DNA of 64,000 nt. Origin: Saccopteryx bilineata (Eukaryota > Chordata > Mammalia > Chiroptera > Emballonuridae). The translations under genes were made by a program, and so were the position numbers. The stretch spans positions 186,785,520 to 186,849,519 of the forward strand of contig NC_089491.1 of NCBI RefSeq assembly GCF_036850765.1. Reading direction: 5' to 3'. Positions 26,501-41,500 of this stretch are shown piece by piece (the stretch's first letter is position 1; every line of letters starts with the position of its first letter). The notes beneath the pieces were generated by a model, which did no database searches, was not told the DNA's origin, and was given only the letters and a program-made list of their open reading frames with translations.

Positions 26501-29500
26501 AACCTACTCCAAGGCACATCATAATGAAATTGGCACAAACCAATGACAAAAAAAAAATTCTCAAGGCAGCCAGGGAAAAGAAGAATACAACATATAAAGG
26601 AAGGCCCATTAGATTATCAACAGATTTCTCAGCAGAAACTATAGAAGCTAGAAGACAGCGGACCCCAATATTTAAAGTTCTGAAAGCGAGGAACTTCCAG
26701 CCAAGAATACTATGTCCATCAAAGCTATCCTTCAAATACAAAGGAGAAATAAAAACATTCACAGATACAGAAAAGATGAGGGAATTTATCATCAGAAAAC
26801 CCCCAATTCAGGAAATACTAAAGGGGGTTTTCTGACCAGATACAAAGAAGAAAACAAAACAAAACTACAAGTAAAAGCTCCATCAAGAACACAATAAAAA
26901 CAAGATTAATCTGTGACAACAAAAACAAAAAAGGGGAGAGGATAAAGATTAACGTAGCAAAGGATGATGGAGTGCAGAAGCACTCATGAGATAGTGTACT
27001 ACAATGAACATATGTATCCTTTCCATTACTTAATGGTAACCACCCCTGAAAAAAAAACCACGACAGAAGCACATTGCTTGAAAAAAGAAGTAATAGAAGA
27101 AAGAAGTATGGATTATAACAAAACAAAAACAGATAGAAAAACAAAAGAGAAGAACCAAACAAGATACAAAACTATCAGAAAGCAAAATATAAAATGGCAA
27201 TAGGAAACCCTCCAGTGTCAATAATTACACTAAACATAAATGGATTGAACTCACCAATAAAAAGATATAGAGTAGCAGAATGGATTAAAAAAGAAAATTC
27301 AACTGTATGCTGCCTATAAGAAATACATCTAAGCTACCAGGATAAAAACAAATTCAAAATGAAAGGTTGGAAAACAATACTCCAAAAAAAAGCAGGGGTA
27401 GCAATACTCATATTTAACAACGCTGACTACAAGATGACAAAGGTAATCAGAGACAAAAATGGTCACTTCATCATGATAAAAGGGACACTGAATCAAGAAG
27501 ACATAACACTTCTTAATATATTTGCATCAAACCAAGGAGCACCAAAATATATAAAACAGCTACTGACTGACCTAAAAAAAAAAACTGACAGAAATACAAC
27601 CATACTTGAAGACCTCAATACACCATTGACGGCTTTAGATCGTTCATCCAAACAGAAAATCAATAAAGAAATATTGGCCTTAAATGAAACACTGAACAAT
27701 TGGATATGAGAGACATCTATAGGACATTTCATCCCAAAGTGCCAGAGTATACATTTTTCTCTAGTGTACATGGAACATTCTCAAGAATAGACCATATGTT
27801 GGGCCACAAAAATAATGTCAACAAATTCAGAAAGATTCAAATTATACCAAGCACATTTTCTGATCATAAAGCTCTGAAATTAGAATTCAAATACAAAAAA
27901 GTAAACAAACCCACAAAAATGTGGAAACTAACAAATGAGTGGGTCAAAGAAGAAATAAAATCAGAGATCAAAAGATACATACAGACAAATGAAAATAACA
28001 ATACAACATATCAAAATCTCTGGGATGCAGCAAAAGCAGTAATAAGAAGGAAGTTCACATCACTTTAGGCCTATATGAACAAACAAGAGAAAGCCCAAGT
28101 GAACCACTTAACTTCACACCTTAAGGAACTAGAAAAAGAAGAACAAAGATAACCCAAAACCAGCCAAAGAAAGGAAATAATAAAATCAGAGCAGAAATAA
28201 ATGAAATAGAGAACAGAAAAACTATAGAAAAAATCAATAAAACAAGGAGCTGGTTCTTCAAAAAGATCAACAAAATTGACAAACCCTTGGCAAGACTCAC
28301 CAAGGAAAAAAGAGAAAGGACTCATATAAACAAAATCCAAAATGAAAGACGAGAAATCACCACAGATATCATAAATATACAAAGAATTATTGTAGAATAC
28401 TATGAGAAACCGTATGCCACCAAATTTAACAATCTAGAAGAAATGGATAAATTCCTAGAATACAATCTTCCTAGACTGAGTCATGAAGAAGCAGAAAGCC
28501 TACACAGACCCATAAACAGGGAGGAAATAGAAACAACTACCAAAAACCTCCCCCAAAATAAAAGTCTAGGCCCAGATGGCTATACTAGTGAATTCTATCA
28601 AACATTCAAAGAAGACTTGGTTCCTGTTCTATTCAAAGTCTTCCAAAAAATTGAAGAAGCAATACGGCCAAACACATTTTATGAAGCCAACATAACTCTC
28701 ATACCGAAACCTGGCAAGGAGAACACAAAAAAGAAAACTACAGACCAATATCTCTAATGAATACAAATGCTAAAATACTAAACAAAATACTAGCAAATCG
28801 AATACAACAACACATTAAAAGAATAATTCATCATGATCAAGTGGGATTCATCCCAGAATCACAAGGATGGTTCAACATACGTAAAACGGTTAACGTAATA
28901 CACCTTATCAACAAAACAGAGAACAAAAACCACATGATCTTATCAATAGATGCAGAAAAGGCATTTGAGAAAATAGTACATCATTTTATGTTTAAAACAC
29001 TCAACAAAATGGGTATAGAAGGAAAATATCTCAACATAATAAAGGCCATTTATGATAAACTATCAGCTAACATATTAAATGGCATAAAACTGAGGACTTT
29101 TCCCCTAAAATCAGGAACAAGACAATGTCCACTCTTATTCAACGTAGTGCTATAAATTCCAGTCAGAGCAATCAGACAAAAGAAATAAAAGGCATTCATA
29201 TTGGGAAAGAAGAAGTAAAGGTTTCACTTTTTGCAGATGAAATGATCCTATACATCAAATACCCCAAAGACTCCACAAAAAGACTACTAGAAACAATAAA
29301 CCAATACAGTAAGGTCTCAGGATACAAAATTAATATACAAAAATCCATAGCCTTCCTATATGAAAGGAAAGCTGTGAAACTATGAAACATGAGAAAATGA
29401 GCTCAAAAAAATAATCCCTTTCATGATTGCAACAAAAAAAATAAAATACCTTGGAATAAACATAACAAAGAATGTAAAGGACCTATATAATCAAAACTAC

Positions 29501-32500
29501 AAACCATTGTTAAGGGAAATCAAAAAAGATACAATGAAATGGAAAAATATTCCTTGTTCTTGGATAGGAAGAATAAATATAGTCAAAATGACCATATTAC
29601 CCAAAGCAATATACAAATTTAATCCCATCAAAATTCCCATGTCATTTTTTTAAAAAAATGGAACAAAAAAATCATGTTTATATGGAACTATAAAAAACCC
29701 TAAATAGCCACAGCAATCCTAAGGAAAAAGAATGAAGCTGGGGGCATTACAATACCTGACTTCAAATTATATTATAGAGACACGATAATCAAAACAGCAC
29801 GGTGGCCTCCCAATGCTTACCGCAGGCTGTGTTCTTACACTGTCTGTACAGAAAGAGGAGGCAGAGTAAACCCACTCATGTATACCTCAGTCCTGGCTCT
29901 TTGCCTGGTCTGTACTGTGAACGGGGGGACATGGAGAAAAAAAAGAAAAAATAGAAAAAAAGAATAAAAAGGAAAAAAAGAAGAGGAAGAAAAAAAAAAA
30001 AGCACGGTATTGGCAGAAAGGTAGACACTCAGACCAATGGAACAGAATAGAAAGCCCAGAAATAAAACCACATGTATACGGTCAAATAATCTTTGATAAA
30101 GGGGGCAACAACACACAATGGAGAAAAGAAAGCCTCTTTAACAAATGGTGCTGGGAAAACTGAAAAGCCACATGCAAAAGAATAAAACTCGACTACAGTT
30201 TGTCCCCTTGTACTAAAATTAATTCAAAATGGATCAAAGACCTAAATATAACACCTGAAACAATAAATTACAGAGAAGAAAACATAGGTACTAAACTCAT
30301 GGACCTTGGTTATAAAGAGCATTTTATGAATTTGACTCCAAAGGCAAGGGGAGTGAAGGTAAAGATAAATGAATGGGACTACATCAGACTAAGAAGTTTT
30401 TGCACAGCAAGAGAAACTGACAACAAAATAAACAGTCAGCCAACTAAATGGCAAATGATATTTTCAAACAACAGCTCAGATAAGGGCCTAATATCCAAAA
30501 TATACAAAGAACTCTTAAAATTCAACAACAAACAAGGAAACAATCCAATAAAAAAATGGGAAGAGGACATGAACAGACACTTCTCCCAGGAAGAAATACA
30601 AATGGCCAACAGATATATGAAAAGATGCTCATCTTTATTAGTTATTAAGAGAAATGCAAATCAAAACTAAAATAAGATACCACCTCACACCTGTTAGATT
30701 AGCTATTATCAACAAGACAGGTAATAACAAGTGTTGGAGAGGCTGTGGAGAAAAAGGAACCCTTATTCACTGTTGGTGAGAATGTAAAGTAGTTCAACCA
30801 TTATGGCAGAAAGTATGGTGGTTTCTCAAAAAATTAAAAATAGAACTACCATATGATCCAGCAATTCCTCTACTGGGTATATACCCCCAAAACTCAAAAA
30901 CAATGGTACGTAAAGACACATGCAGCCCCACGTTCATTGCAGCATTGTTCACAGTGGCCAAGACATGGAAACAACCAAAAAGCCCTTCAATAGATGACCG
31001 GATAAAGAAGATGTGGTACATATATATTATGGACTACTACTCAGCCATAAGAAATGATGACATCGGATCATTTACAACAGTGGTCCCCAAACTTTTTTGG
31101 GCCACGGACCGGTTTAATGTCAGAAAATATTTTCACAGACCAGCCTTAAGGGTGGGACGGATAAACGTAACACGTGACCGAGACAAGCATCAAGAGCAGT
31201 GGTTCTCAACCTGTGGGTCGCGAACCCGGCGGAGGTCGAACGACCAAAACACAGGGGTCACCTAAAGCCATACTTTAGGCAACCTCTGTGTATTGGTCGT
31301 TCGACCCACAGGTTGAGAACCGCTGGTCAAGAGTGGGTCTTAGATGGATGTAACAGAGGGAATCTGGTCATTTTAAAAAAATAAAACATCGTTCAGACTT
31401 AAATATAAATAGAACGGAAATAATGTAAGTTATTTATTCTTTCTCTGCGGACCGGTACCAAATGGCCCACAGACCAGTACGGTCCGCGGGTTGAGGACCA
31501 CTGATATACAACAACATGGATGGACCTTGATAACATTATACTGAGTGAAGTAAGTAAATAAGAAAAAGCTAAGAACTATATAACCCCATACATAGGTGGG
31601 ACATAAAAATGATACTCAAAGACATGGAGAAGAGTATGGTGGTTACCAGGGGTGGGGAGGGGAAGAGAGGGGCACAAAAAAAACCAGATAGAAGGAGACG
31701 GAAGACTATATGACTTTGGGTGATGGGTATGCAACATAATCAAATGTCAAAATAACCTGGAGATGTTTTCTCTGAACCTATGTACCCTGATTGATCAATA
31801 CCACCCCATTAAAATTAATTAAAAAATTAAAAATAGGCCTGACCTGTGGTGGCGCAGTGGATAAAGCGTCGACCTGGAAATGCTGAGGTCGCCGGTTCAA
31901 AACCCTGGGCTTGCCTGGTCAAGGCACATATGGGAGTTGATGCTTCCAGCTCCTCCCCCCTTCTCTCTCTCTCTCTCCCTCTCTCTCTCCTCTCTAAAAT
32001 GAATAAAATAAAAAAATTTTTAAAAATTTCCCTTAAAAAAAAAATTAAAAATAAATAAATGTATTAGTATATTTATTAAATGAAAACAGCAATGAAAATC
32101 AAGAAGCACAAATACAAGCAGCTTCCTAGATAAATCTTTATGGAAAAAAAAGGTCCCAAAAGACACATTGTATATCCTTAGTATTACAGTTGTGTAGGGA
32201 AACTGTTAAAAAGAATAAGACATTTCAGGATGACCATTACCACTGGAGGAGGTACAGGCTGAGATAGGGAGGAATACATAGGTAGGTGTAAGTTACTAAA
32301 AATATTTCAATTCTTCTTTAGTCAGGAGGTGGTTCATGGATATCCCCTTTTATAGAAACTAAAATGTAAAGTATATCCCTCACTGTGAAGAGAGATTTGG
32401 GGGGAATTGTAGAACAGTGGGTGATTTGTATTTATTCCTTCTTGCTGCTTACAGCAATTTAAAAACTTAAAATTATACTTCAATGGGCTCCATGATGACC

Positions 32501-35500
32501 ACCATTACTCTGACAGCTAGGAAAAACTCCACAGCCGTTTTTATCTTGACTCTATTTTTTAAAAAGATGTCTTTTGGGGCAGTCAGGATAATACAACTGG
32601 TGTTGTCTCAAGCTTCATGACACTCCCTGGGCTCACTGCTCCCAGGTCTCAACATAAAACAGAGGGAACTGATGGCATCTTCCACGTGCTGAGAGACAAA
32701 ACTCAATATTAACCTCTTTACAATTAAAGAGAAATAAACTATTATCACCAACCTTTAACTGCATCCAAGTGACTGGCGTGCAGAAGCTTAGTGGCTTGAT
32801 TATACTTTGTGAACAACTGCCAGAACACGGATTCCTCTCTAGGGCAGAGGTCAGTCATCACCACCTTCTTTACCACTTCCAAGTGCACCAATGCTGACAG
32901 GATACAGTCTAACCAACAAAGGGAATAAGAATTTTTCCACTGAACACATGAAGTCTGGCAAAATGGTGTACATCTGCCCTGCAGTGGCACTTCCAGTTCA
33001 GATGGGACTCCTTCATTTTGAGGAGGAGTCTCCCCAGTTCCAGAACCGATGACAGCAGCAGCATGTTCTTCAGCAGCCACATCAGTGACAACCGCTTCCA
33101 AAATCTCAGCCTGTCCCAAGAAATCAGCAGTCCAAACCGGACCCTGCCGACCACTGCACAGTGAGTCAGGTGAGTGTGATGAGGTTTCATCACATGCTTT
33201 TCCATTATGTTTTCTGTTCAAAACCTGTTCACCATCAATAACAATATGACTTTTAATCTTTTTGGAATTTGCTAAAGAAGGGGAATTTTTATAGTTGTTT
33301 TCCAAGAGCTTTTTTTTTTGAGGCTTATTAGCAGTCTGATGATCTTCCAAATCAGGAGAAATTAAGTTATTCAGTGATTTAGAGCCCAAAGGATAGATGC
33401 ACTAGGAAGGAAAAATAAAATGATAAAAACTACAAAAATTCAAACAAGCTCAAATTTTACTTTATGTTTCTAAGTCATGAGAAATATGTATAACATATTA
33501 GCATTAATTGGACATGAGTATACTATACATCTAAATTTGAAGGAACTAGGAATAAACTGTTTAATAAAACATTTGGTCCCCTCCAAAAAATTTTCCTAGT
33601 TAATTTGATCAAAGCTTAATCTGAATTCTACTAGATTCCTCTAACAAGAAAAATATTTTTGCCTTAATAAAAAGCTAATGTCAAATAAATTTAAAAATCT
33701 CAACAGTGTAAAGAAATATTTTATGATGAGTGTGTCATTCTTTTTTGGACAGGTACACTGCATAACACTAAGAATTAGAAGAGTATTTTCAAATAAAAAA
33801 AGTTGCATGGAGTAACTTCTGTTTCTTACTTTTGAAACTGTATAGTACTGCAATCTGAGAGTAATCAGCACGTCAACTTTACATCCTTATTGGGTTTAAG
33901 GGTCAAACTGGTTGAATTTTAGTAACTTCAAATCACACTGTACATTAACACAATTTCAGCCAAATATCAACAGTGTAAACTAAAATAATCAGTGAATTTT
34001 CCCTAAGTTTGAAAGCCAGCAAAATATTTTATAAGACAAATTCAAGAAATAGATATTCTCTGTGCCTTTTTTAAAATATACCTTCAACAGACTCATGGAT
34101 GACAGTTGGGGAGTTGGGCTAGGACCTAGGTGAAGGAATTGGAAAGGTACAATTGGTAGTTAGTTACAGATAGTCACAGGGATGTAAGCCACAGCAAAAG
34201 GAATAGTGAATAATATCGGAATAATTACGTATGGGGCCAGGTGGGTACACTAGACGTATCGGGAGGACCACTGTGTAAAGCTGTGGTCCCCAACCCCTGG
34301 GCCATGGACCAGTACCGGTCCGCAGAGAAAGAATAAATAACTTACATTATTTCCGTTTTATTTATATTTAAGTCTGAATGATGTTTTATTTTTTAAAAAT
34401 GACCAGATTCCCTCTGTTACATCCATCTAAGACTCACTCTTGACACATCTCGGTCACGTGATATATTTATCCGTCCCACACTAAAGGCCGGTCTGTGAAA
34501 ATATTTCCTGACATTAAACCGGTCCGTGGCTCAAAAAAGGTTGGGGACCACTGGTATAAAGTACATGATTGTCTAACCACTATGTGTACATCTAAAACTA
34601 ACACAGAATAACACTGAATGTAAACAGTAATTAAAATATAAATATATATGAGTTCTGCTTCTTTCTGGAGTCCGAGCTCAATGAGTTCCTTCCTGATTCT
34701 CTACTCCCTCCCTCCTCAGTTATGGCTCCCACCATCAGGAATTTGCTCCCCATATTAAGGCAGCCCTTCATCACCTATGAAGGTGTTTGCCTGGTAGACA
34801 GTCCTTAAAAAATAACAACAAATGAACAAATAAAGTATGCCACCTTCTCCACAAAAATGGCAGACTGCTACCTTAGTGGCCTCTGAAAAACCATACCTTG
34901 TGGTATTGTGCCCTCACAGAAGCAGCCCCTGCCACACAACTCTGGGCTGGGTTATGTGACTACCACGATGTACACGGAGGCCTGATAAGCACTGGCTCAC
35001 TGGGCTTATCCTCTTGGAGCCCTCCTTGTGTAACATTCCTTCTTAGTCCCAGTCACTATACTGTATTGTGAGAAGCCCATAAGCCTCACAGGATAACCCT
35101 TGTGAAAAAGAATCAAGATCATGGCTGATGCCTGAGCTGAGTGCGCAGATGGCAGCTAGCACCACTGTCAGTCCTGCAGACACGTCAGTTGTCCCAGACA
35201 ACAGCATCTAAAATGTAAGGCCTCCCTGGCCAATCTACAGAATCATGAAGAATAAGTAAACCATTAAGTTACTTTAGTCAGTAAGTTTTGAGGTGGTTAA
35301 TTTCATAGCAAGAGGTAACTGAAATGCACTAAATCCTCATTTAAAACATAGCTTCTTCAATACAAGTGAACATGATATTCATAATACTGCATTTGTTATG
35401 AAATTTCTTAACAGAACAAGTTTTGGACCCTTCTGTCACTAACTAGTTGTACAGTCACCATAAACAGCAACTTTATACCTTTACTTCCTAAATACTACCA

Positions 35501-38500
35501 CGTCAATAAATGGGAGAATGCTTTAAAATCAATAGCAATGATTTAGTATTCAAAGAGTCATAAAAAGGTATATACCTCCCAAATTGAAAACAGGACCTCA
35601 AAAAGATATATTGTACACCCATGTTCACTGAACTATTAGTCACAGTAGTTGAGAGGTGGAAGCAACCCAAATATCCATGAGCAAACAGATCAAGAAAATG
35701 GGGTATATGCATAAATGAAAAACTACTCAGCCTTTAAAAAGGAAATCCTGTCACATTCTACAACATGGATAAACCCTGAGGACATTATGCTAAGTAAAAT
35801 AAGCCTGTCACAAAAAGACAAATACTGTATGATTTGACCTATACGAGGCACCTAGGGTTGTCAAATCCATAGAGACAAAAATAAATGGTGGTTGCCAAGG
35901 CTGAGGGAAGAAAAATGGGAGTTGTTTAATGGGGACTGAGTTTCAATTGTGCAAGATGAGAAACTTCTGGATATCTGTTGCACAACAATGTGAATACAGC
36001 TAACACTCCTGAACTATACACTTAAAATGGTTAAGATGGGCCTGACCAGTGGTAGCACAGTGGATAGTCAACTTGCAACACGAAGGTCCCAGGTTTGAAA
36101 ACATGAGGTTGCTGGCTTGAGTGTGGGATCATCAACATGACCTCATGGTTGCTGGCTTGAAGCCCGACAGCACTGGTTTGAGCAAAGGGTCACTGATTCA
36201 GCTGGAGCCCCTTACAACACCCTCAATCAAAGCATGTATGAGAAAGCAATCAATGAATAACTAAAGTGAGTTGATGCTTCTTACCTCTCTGCCTTCCTCC
36301 TGTCTCTTTCTCTCTCTTGCTTAAAAAAATGGTTAAGATGATAAATTTTGTCACAATAAAAAATTTTAAGAGGCAAAAATCTGTACCCATCAGTGTGAGC
36401 ACCCCTACTCAATAAAAAGAACAATAAACAAGGGTCCTTTATGGTTTATTGGGTTTTTTTAATCCATACTCCTAGGTGAACTCCCCCAGTCTCTCAGTCC
36501 AATCATCTATATGATAATGGCTCACAAAGGTATATCTCCAATCCCAAACTCTCCACCTAATGCTAGACAGACACTGTTTGCTCTACACACCCACATACAT
36601 TATTAGATACATGTTTCAGGCTTGACTGGACCTGACCTCTTGGTCTTTCCAACCATCTTCCTCTTCCCAAAGTCTTCTCATCTCAGTCACTGGCAACTCC
36701 ATTCATTCTTCCAATCACTTAAGCCACAATTCTGGGAATCATCCCTGACTTATCCTTCTCCTACCATGTATCCCAACCTTTCAGCAATTCCTTTTGGCTC
36801 CAGTTTTAAAACATTTTCAGAATACAACCATACCTCATTACCTTAGTTATACTTGGTCCCCCTGGAGTACTACACCTGCCTTCCAGCTAGTCTCTCTGCT
36901 TCAGGTCATGCGCAGGACCCAAGCAAGCCATCGGGATCTGTTGTGGACCGGTAATGGCAAAAAGCCATTATAGATTCGAGGCTTGGCAGGGGGCTTAAGT
37001 TCTACCCCCTCCATCTCCATATTTGGCTTTGATGCTGAGTGTTTGCACCCACTCCACTTCCTTCCTTGGGTTGCAGGAAGCAATATACATACCCTTCCTC
37101 TGACTCTGTTTCAGATGTTTGTAAATTTCACTAATGTATCCTGTTTTTGCCTTGGGAGAGTTCCTGTCTTAGCCTTTGATGTGCAACTTTGTATCAGGGT
37201 CCTTGATTTGCATAGGTCCATATAATAAAGCGAACTGGGGCTGTGAGGCACTCAGATGCTGCCAGGCAGTTTGAGGAGTCCTCCCGGTCCCATCGGTTTT
37301 GTTCTGACAAAGTGTGTTTCCTTAATTCCGCACCTTTATTTGGAAGCTGCGCTGGTCCGCGGCAAGTGGCGCCCGAACAGACGACTTGAGTATGAGTACA
37401 AGGAAACTAAAACTGAAGGAAGGTAACGGAACTCCCCAAAGTGAAGTGCGCACAGTGAGTAAAGAAAGTTTTTGGGGAAAGTGTAGTTGGGAGTAAAAGA
37501 ATATGGGGCAGATAGGGTCAAAAATAAGGGACCTTTTTGTAAAAATGTTTCCATATGAAGACAAATCATTGTCTGAAGAGTATCAGGGTAAGCCGGAAAC
37601 AGAGGGATGTGAATATGAGGATAACTTGAAGTCTGAGGATGACAGGGGGGATGAAAAATCCGTGGCTATGGCTGCCTTAGCCGCGGGGCCTCCGCTGCCC
37701 TCAGCTCCTTCCTACATGCAACCCTCTGCTCCTCCGTTCCCTTATCGGGCTGATTCCATAGTCTATAGCTCAAAATCTGGGAAATCTCCTCTCCAACAAT
37801 CTATAGACCAGGCTCGAAATATAGGGGAAACAATAGATGGCTTTGCCTGTTTTCCTATTGTGGAAAGACAGGATGATACAGGGAGACTAGTGCGAGAACA
37901 TGAACCTGTACCTTTTAAAACTCTGAAAGAGCTTAAACTTGCTTGTGCTCAGTATGGGCCTACTGCCCCTTTTACACTTGGTTTATTAGATACCATTAGT
38001 GCAAAGGCTCTTCCCCCAAATGACTGGAAGGCGATTGCTCGTGCTTGTCTCTCTGGGGGTGATTATTTGTTGTGGAAGTCAAACTTTCATGAAAAGGCTA
38101 TAGAGCTGGTTGAGAAAAATCAGCAAGAGGAGGTTGCTGTTACTGTAGATATGTTAACTGGAGAAGGACAGTATGCCCATATGGCAACTCAATTAGAGTA
38201 TCGACCAACTATTTATGATATAATTAATCAGCTAGCCACACAGGCATGGAAATGCCTGCCTATTCCAGGGACCAAACCAGAAGAATTTGGTAAAATTAGG
38301 CAGGGTGCAGACGAGCGATTTCAAGACTTTGTCTCACGGCTAATTCAAGCAGTTGAAAGAATAGTAGGGGATAAAAATGTGGGAAAGGTTTTAATAAAAC
38401 AACTAGCCTATGAAAATGCTAATTCTGCTTGTCAGGCTGCACTTCGGCCTCACCGCAAGAAGGGAGAGATATAGAGGATTATATTAGAATTTGCGCTGAT

Positions 38501-41500
38501 GTTCGGCCTTCATACATGCAAGGTCTTGCCTTTACCACAGGTAATAAGGCAAGATTTCCAGGACAAAATTTTGATAAAGGACAGAACAAGCGAAGGAAGG
38601 AAGGTCAGGGAAGTACTTTTGCCCATGGAAACTGTTTTCAATGCGGGGGTTCGGGGCATTTTGCTAAAAACTGCCCTGCTTTCCCCGGATATTGGTCTCG
38701 GCCTCTCCCTCAAGGACGGCCAGCCCTTAAGGCTCCGGACCTCTGCCCACTTTGTAGACATGGGAAACATTGGAAGAATAAGGGGAGGCCTAAATGTACT
38801 ACCGCAGGGCAGGGAAACGGACAATGGGGCCCTCCCGGGCCCCATCAAACAATAGGGGCAATGTCAGTGTTTCCTCAGCAAACTCAGATTCCAGCAGGCC
38901 AAACATTGCCCAACTATCCCAGGCAACAACAGGCAGTACAGGACTGGACCTCAGTCCCATCTCCCAATTCGTATTGACTCCAGAGATGGGACCTCAAGCC
39001 ATACCCACTGGAATTTTTGGGCCACTTCCCAGTAACACAGTAGGAATCTTGTTAGGCAAAAGTAGTTTAACTATGAGGGAATTCTTTGTTCTTCCTGGAG
39101 TGATAGACTCTGATTATGCAGGGGAAATTAAAGTAATGGCTCACACTTTGAGGAATATAGTGACTATCTTCCCTGATATGAAAATTGCTCAATTAATCCT
39201 TTTCCCTCTTTTAAGACAAGGCCAAACCCTGCTAAAGGGACCCCGAGAGAATCAAAGATTTGGCTCCACTGATACTGCCTATTGGATTCAAAAAATAGGC
39301 CAGGAACTCCCTGAAATGGAACTAACAATACAAGGGCGTAAATTTAAAGGGCTTTTAGATACTGGGGCTGATGTATCTGTTATTGCAAAGCTACATTGGC
39401 CTCCTTCCTGGCCCATTCATGCAGCAGCCACAGAATTACAAGCTTTAGGGCAGAGTAAATCCCCTCAACAAAGTTCTAGTTTTTTACAATGGGAAGATAA
39501 AGAAGGTCATTCTGGATTTTTTCAGCCTTATGTGCTCCCTGGATTGCCAGTTAATTTGTGGGGTAGAGATGTTTTGAAAAATATGGGGGCATTGCTAGTC
39601 AGTCCTAATAGTTTAGTTAGCACTCAAATGCTTGATCAGGGATTTTTGCCCACTAAGGGTCTAGGGAAAGAACAGCGAGGAATTCTCACCCCCATAGAAG
39701 TGGCACCCAATACCAGAAGGCATGGATTAGGATATCAAAATTTTGCATAGGGGCCTTGGTAGCTCCTGCTACCCCAATAATGCACTGTGCAGACCCAATT
39801 ACTTGGAAATCAGATAATCCTGTATGGGTAGACCAATGGCCCCTTTCTCAGGAGAAACTTAGGGCAGCTGCTCAATTGGTACAGGAACAGCTACAGCTTG
39901 GGCACATTGAACCATCTAATAGTCCATGGAATACGCCTATATTTGTCATTAAAAAGAAATCAGGAAACTGGAGGCTATTACAAGATTTGAGAGCAATAAA
40001 TAAGACTATGGAAATTATGGGTCCTCTCCAGCTAGGACTTCCTTCTCCTACTGCCATTCCATGGAACTATCACCTTATAGTTGTTGATTTGAAGGATTGC
40101 TTTTTTACTATTCCTTTAAGCCCTCATGATTGCAAGCGTTTTGCATTCAGTGTTCCTTCACTTAATTTTCAGGCTCCCATGGAGCGATACCAGTGGAGAG
40201 TTTTGCCTCAAGGTATGGCTAATAGTCCTACCTTGTGCCAAAAATATGTTGCTCAAGCCATCTCTCCAGTACAAAGGCAACACCCTAAGGCATACATAAT
40301 TCATTATATGGATGATATTCTTATTGCTCATCCAGATAAAGACACTGTGTTGACCATTTTGCAACAACTAGAATATTCTCTGAAAAAATCAGGACTTTAT
40401 ATAGCTCCTGAAAAGGTACAGCAATCTTTACCTTTTTCTTATTTAGGACAAATTATTGAGGGACAACAAATTCGCCCACAGAAAATAGAAATCAGGACAG
40501 ATCATTTGCAAACTTTAAACGATTTCCAGAAACTGTTAGGAGACATTAATTGGCTTAGACCTTCCTTGAAATTAACTACTGGAGAACTGAAGCCACTTTT
40601 TGATATTCTTAGAGGCTCAGCTGAACCAGCTTCTCCTCGGCTACTTACACCTGCGGGACAACAAGCTTTAAAGCTTGTAGAAAAGGCCTTGCAGCAAGCA
40701 CAACTAAAACGCATAAATCCTGAGGAATCAATTGCCCTACTAATATGTCCCTCAAGTTACACTCCAACAGGACTATTGTGGCAAGCTTCAGGTCCTATTG
40801 AATGGATTCATTTAGCTGTTACTCCTAAGAAAGTTTTATCTCCATATTTTGATCTTGTTGCCTCCTTGATTATCAAGGGGCGTAGGCGACTCTTGCAGCT
40901 TATAGGTTTTGAGCTACAGACTGTTGTTGTTCCTTTTTCAAAGGATCAACAACAATGGCTCTGGGAAACTTCCACAAAATGGCAAATCGCTTTTGCAAAT
41001 TTTACAGGCCAAATTGATTCTCACTACCCAGCTGATAAAATAGTTCAATTTTCATTAATTACTACCTTTATATTTCCTAAGACAATTGTTAATGAGCCCA
41101 TTCCTGAAGCACCTACAATCTTTACTGACGGATCTAGCTCAGGAATAGCAGGCTTAATAATCAATGGACAGCTTTATACTGAAACAGTCACCTTAAAATC
41201 AGCCCAAAGAGTAGAATTACATGCCATTATCATGGCTTTTCAGCATTTGCCATACTCTTCCTTTAATTTATATACAGACAGCAGATATTTACTTATGGTT
41301 GTTTCCACTATAGAGACTGCTGTCTTAGGGACAACTGCTGATGAGGAACTATTTCAGCAGTTCCTCCTTCTTCAAAGACTTGTATGTCAACATACAGCTC
41401 CGTGTTTTATAGGACATATTCGAGCTCACTCCATGCTCCCTGGAGCTTTAGCGCAAGGGAATGCCCTTGTTGATCAAGCTACCCAAAAGAAAATTATTGG

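Larger units (their letters stand above)
23497..31836 (+). mobile_element. Nearly full-length LINE-1, inactivated, with nested insertions
   Basis: The order is a GC-richer 5' UTR (23,497-25,907), ORF1 remnant, ORF2 remnant, and a 3' UTR ending 'gatcaataccaccccatt' with an A-rich tail. Exact 17-bp duplications bracket the element plus a SINE in its tail. Both ORFs carry stops and frameshifts, so it cannot retrotranspose itself. Nested inside are a 197-bp A-tailed insert and a hAT MITE that itself holds a second MITE. It is antisense to USPL1. Confidence 0.9.
21772..32752 (-). other. USPL1 intron 4
   Basis: This 11-kb intron is mostly L1: an old plus-strand L1 split by a younger, nearly full-length L1 with nested insertions. 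Stretch 21,772-22,300 has no nameable element. Confidence 0.7.
35560..36373 (+). mobile_element. L1 3'-end fragment, split by a SINE
   Basis: L1 ORF2-end/3' UTR text ('gtggttgccaaggctgaggg', 'gtgaatacagctaacactcc') continues after the SINE at 36,341-36,373. Part of it (35,831-36,042) is duplicated at 45,493-45,702. Confidence 0.75.

Noticed and set aside
36983..37225. 80-codon frame in both LTRs
   Set aside because: Its presence in both LTRs follows from LTR identity. No signal peptide or domain is visible and the codon pattern gives no support for a protein.
38510..38848. Antisense and alternate frames across gag and pol
   Set aside because: Shadows of the retroviral genes.
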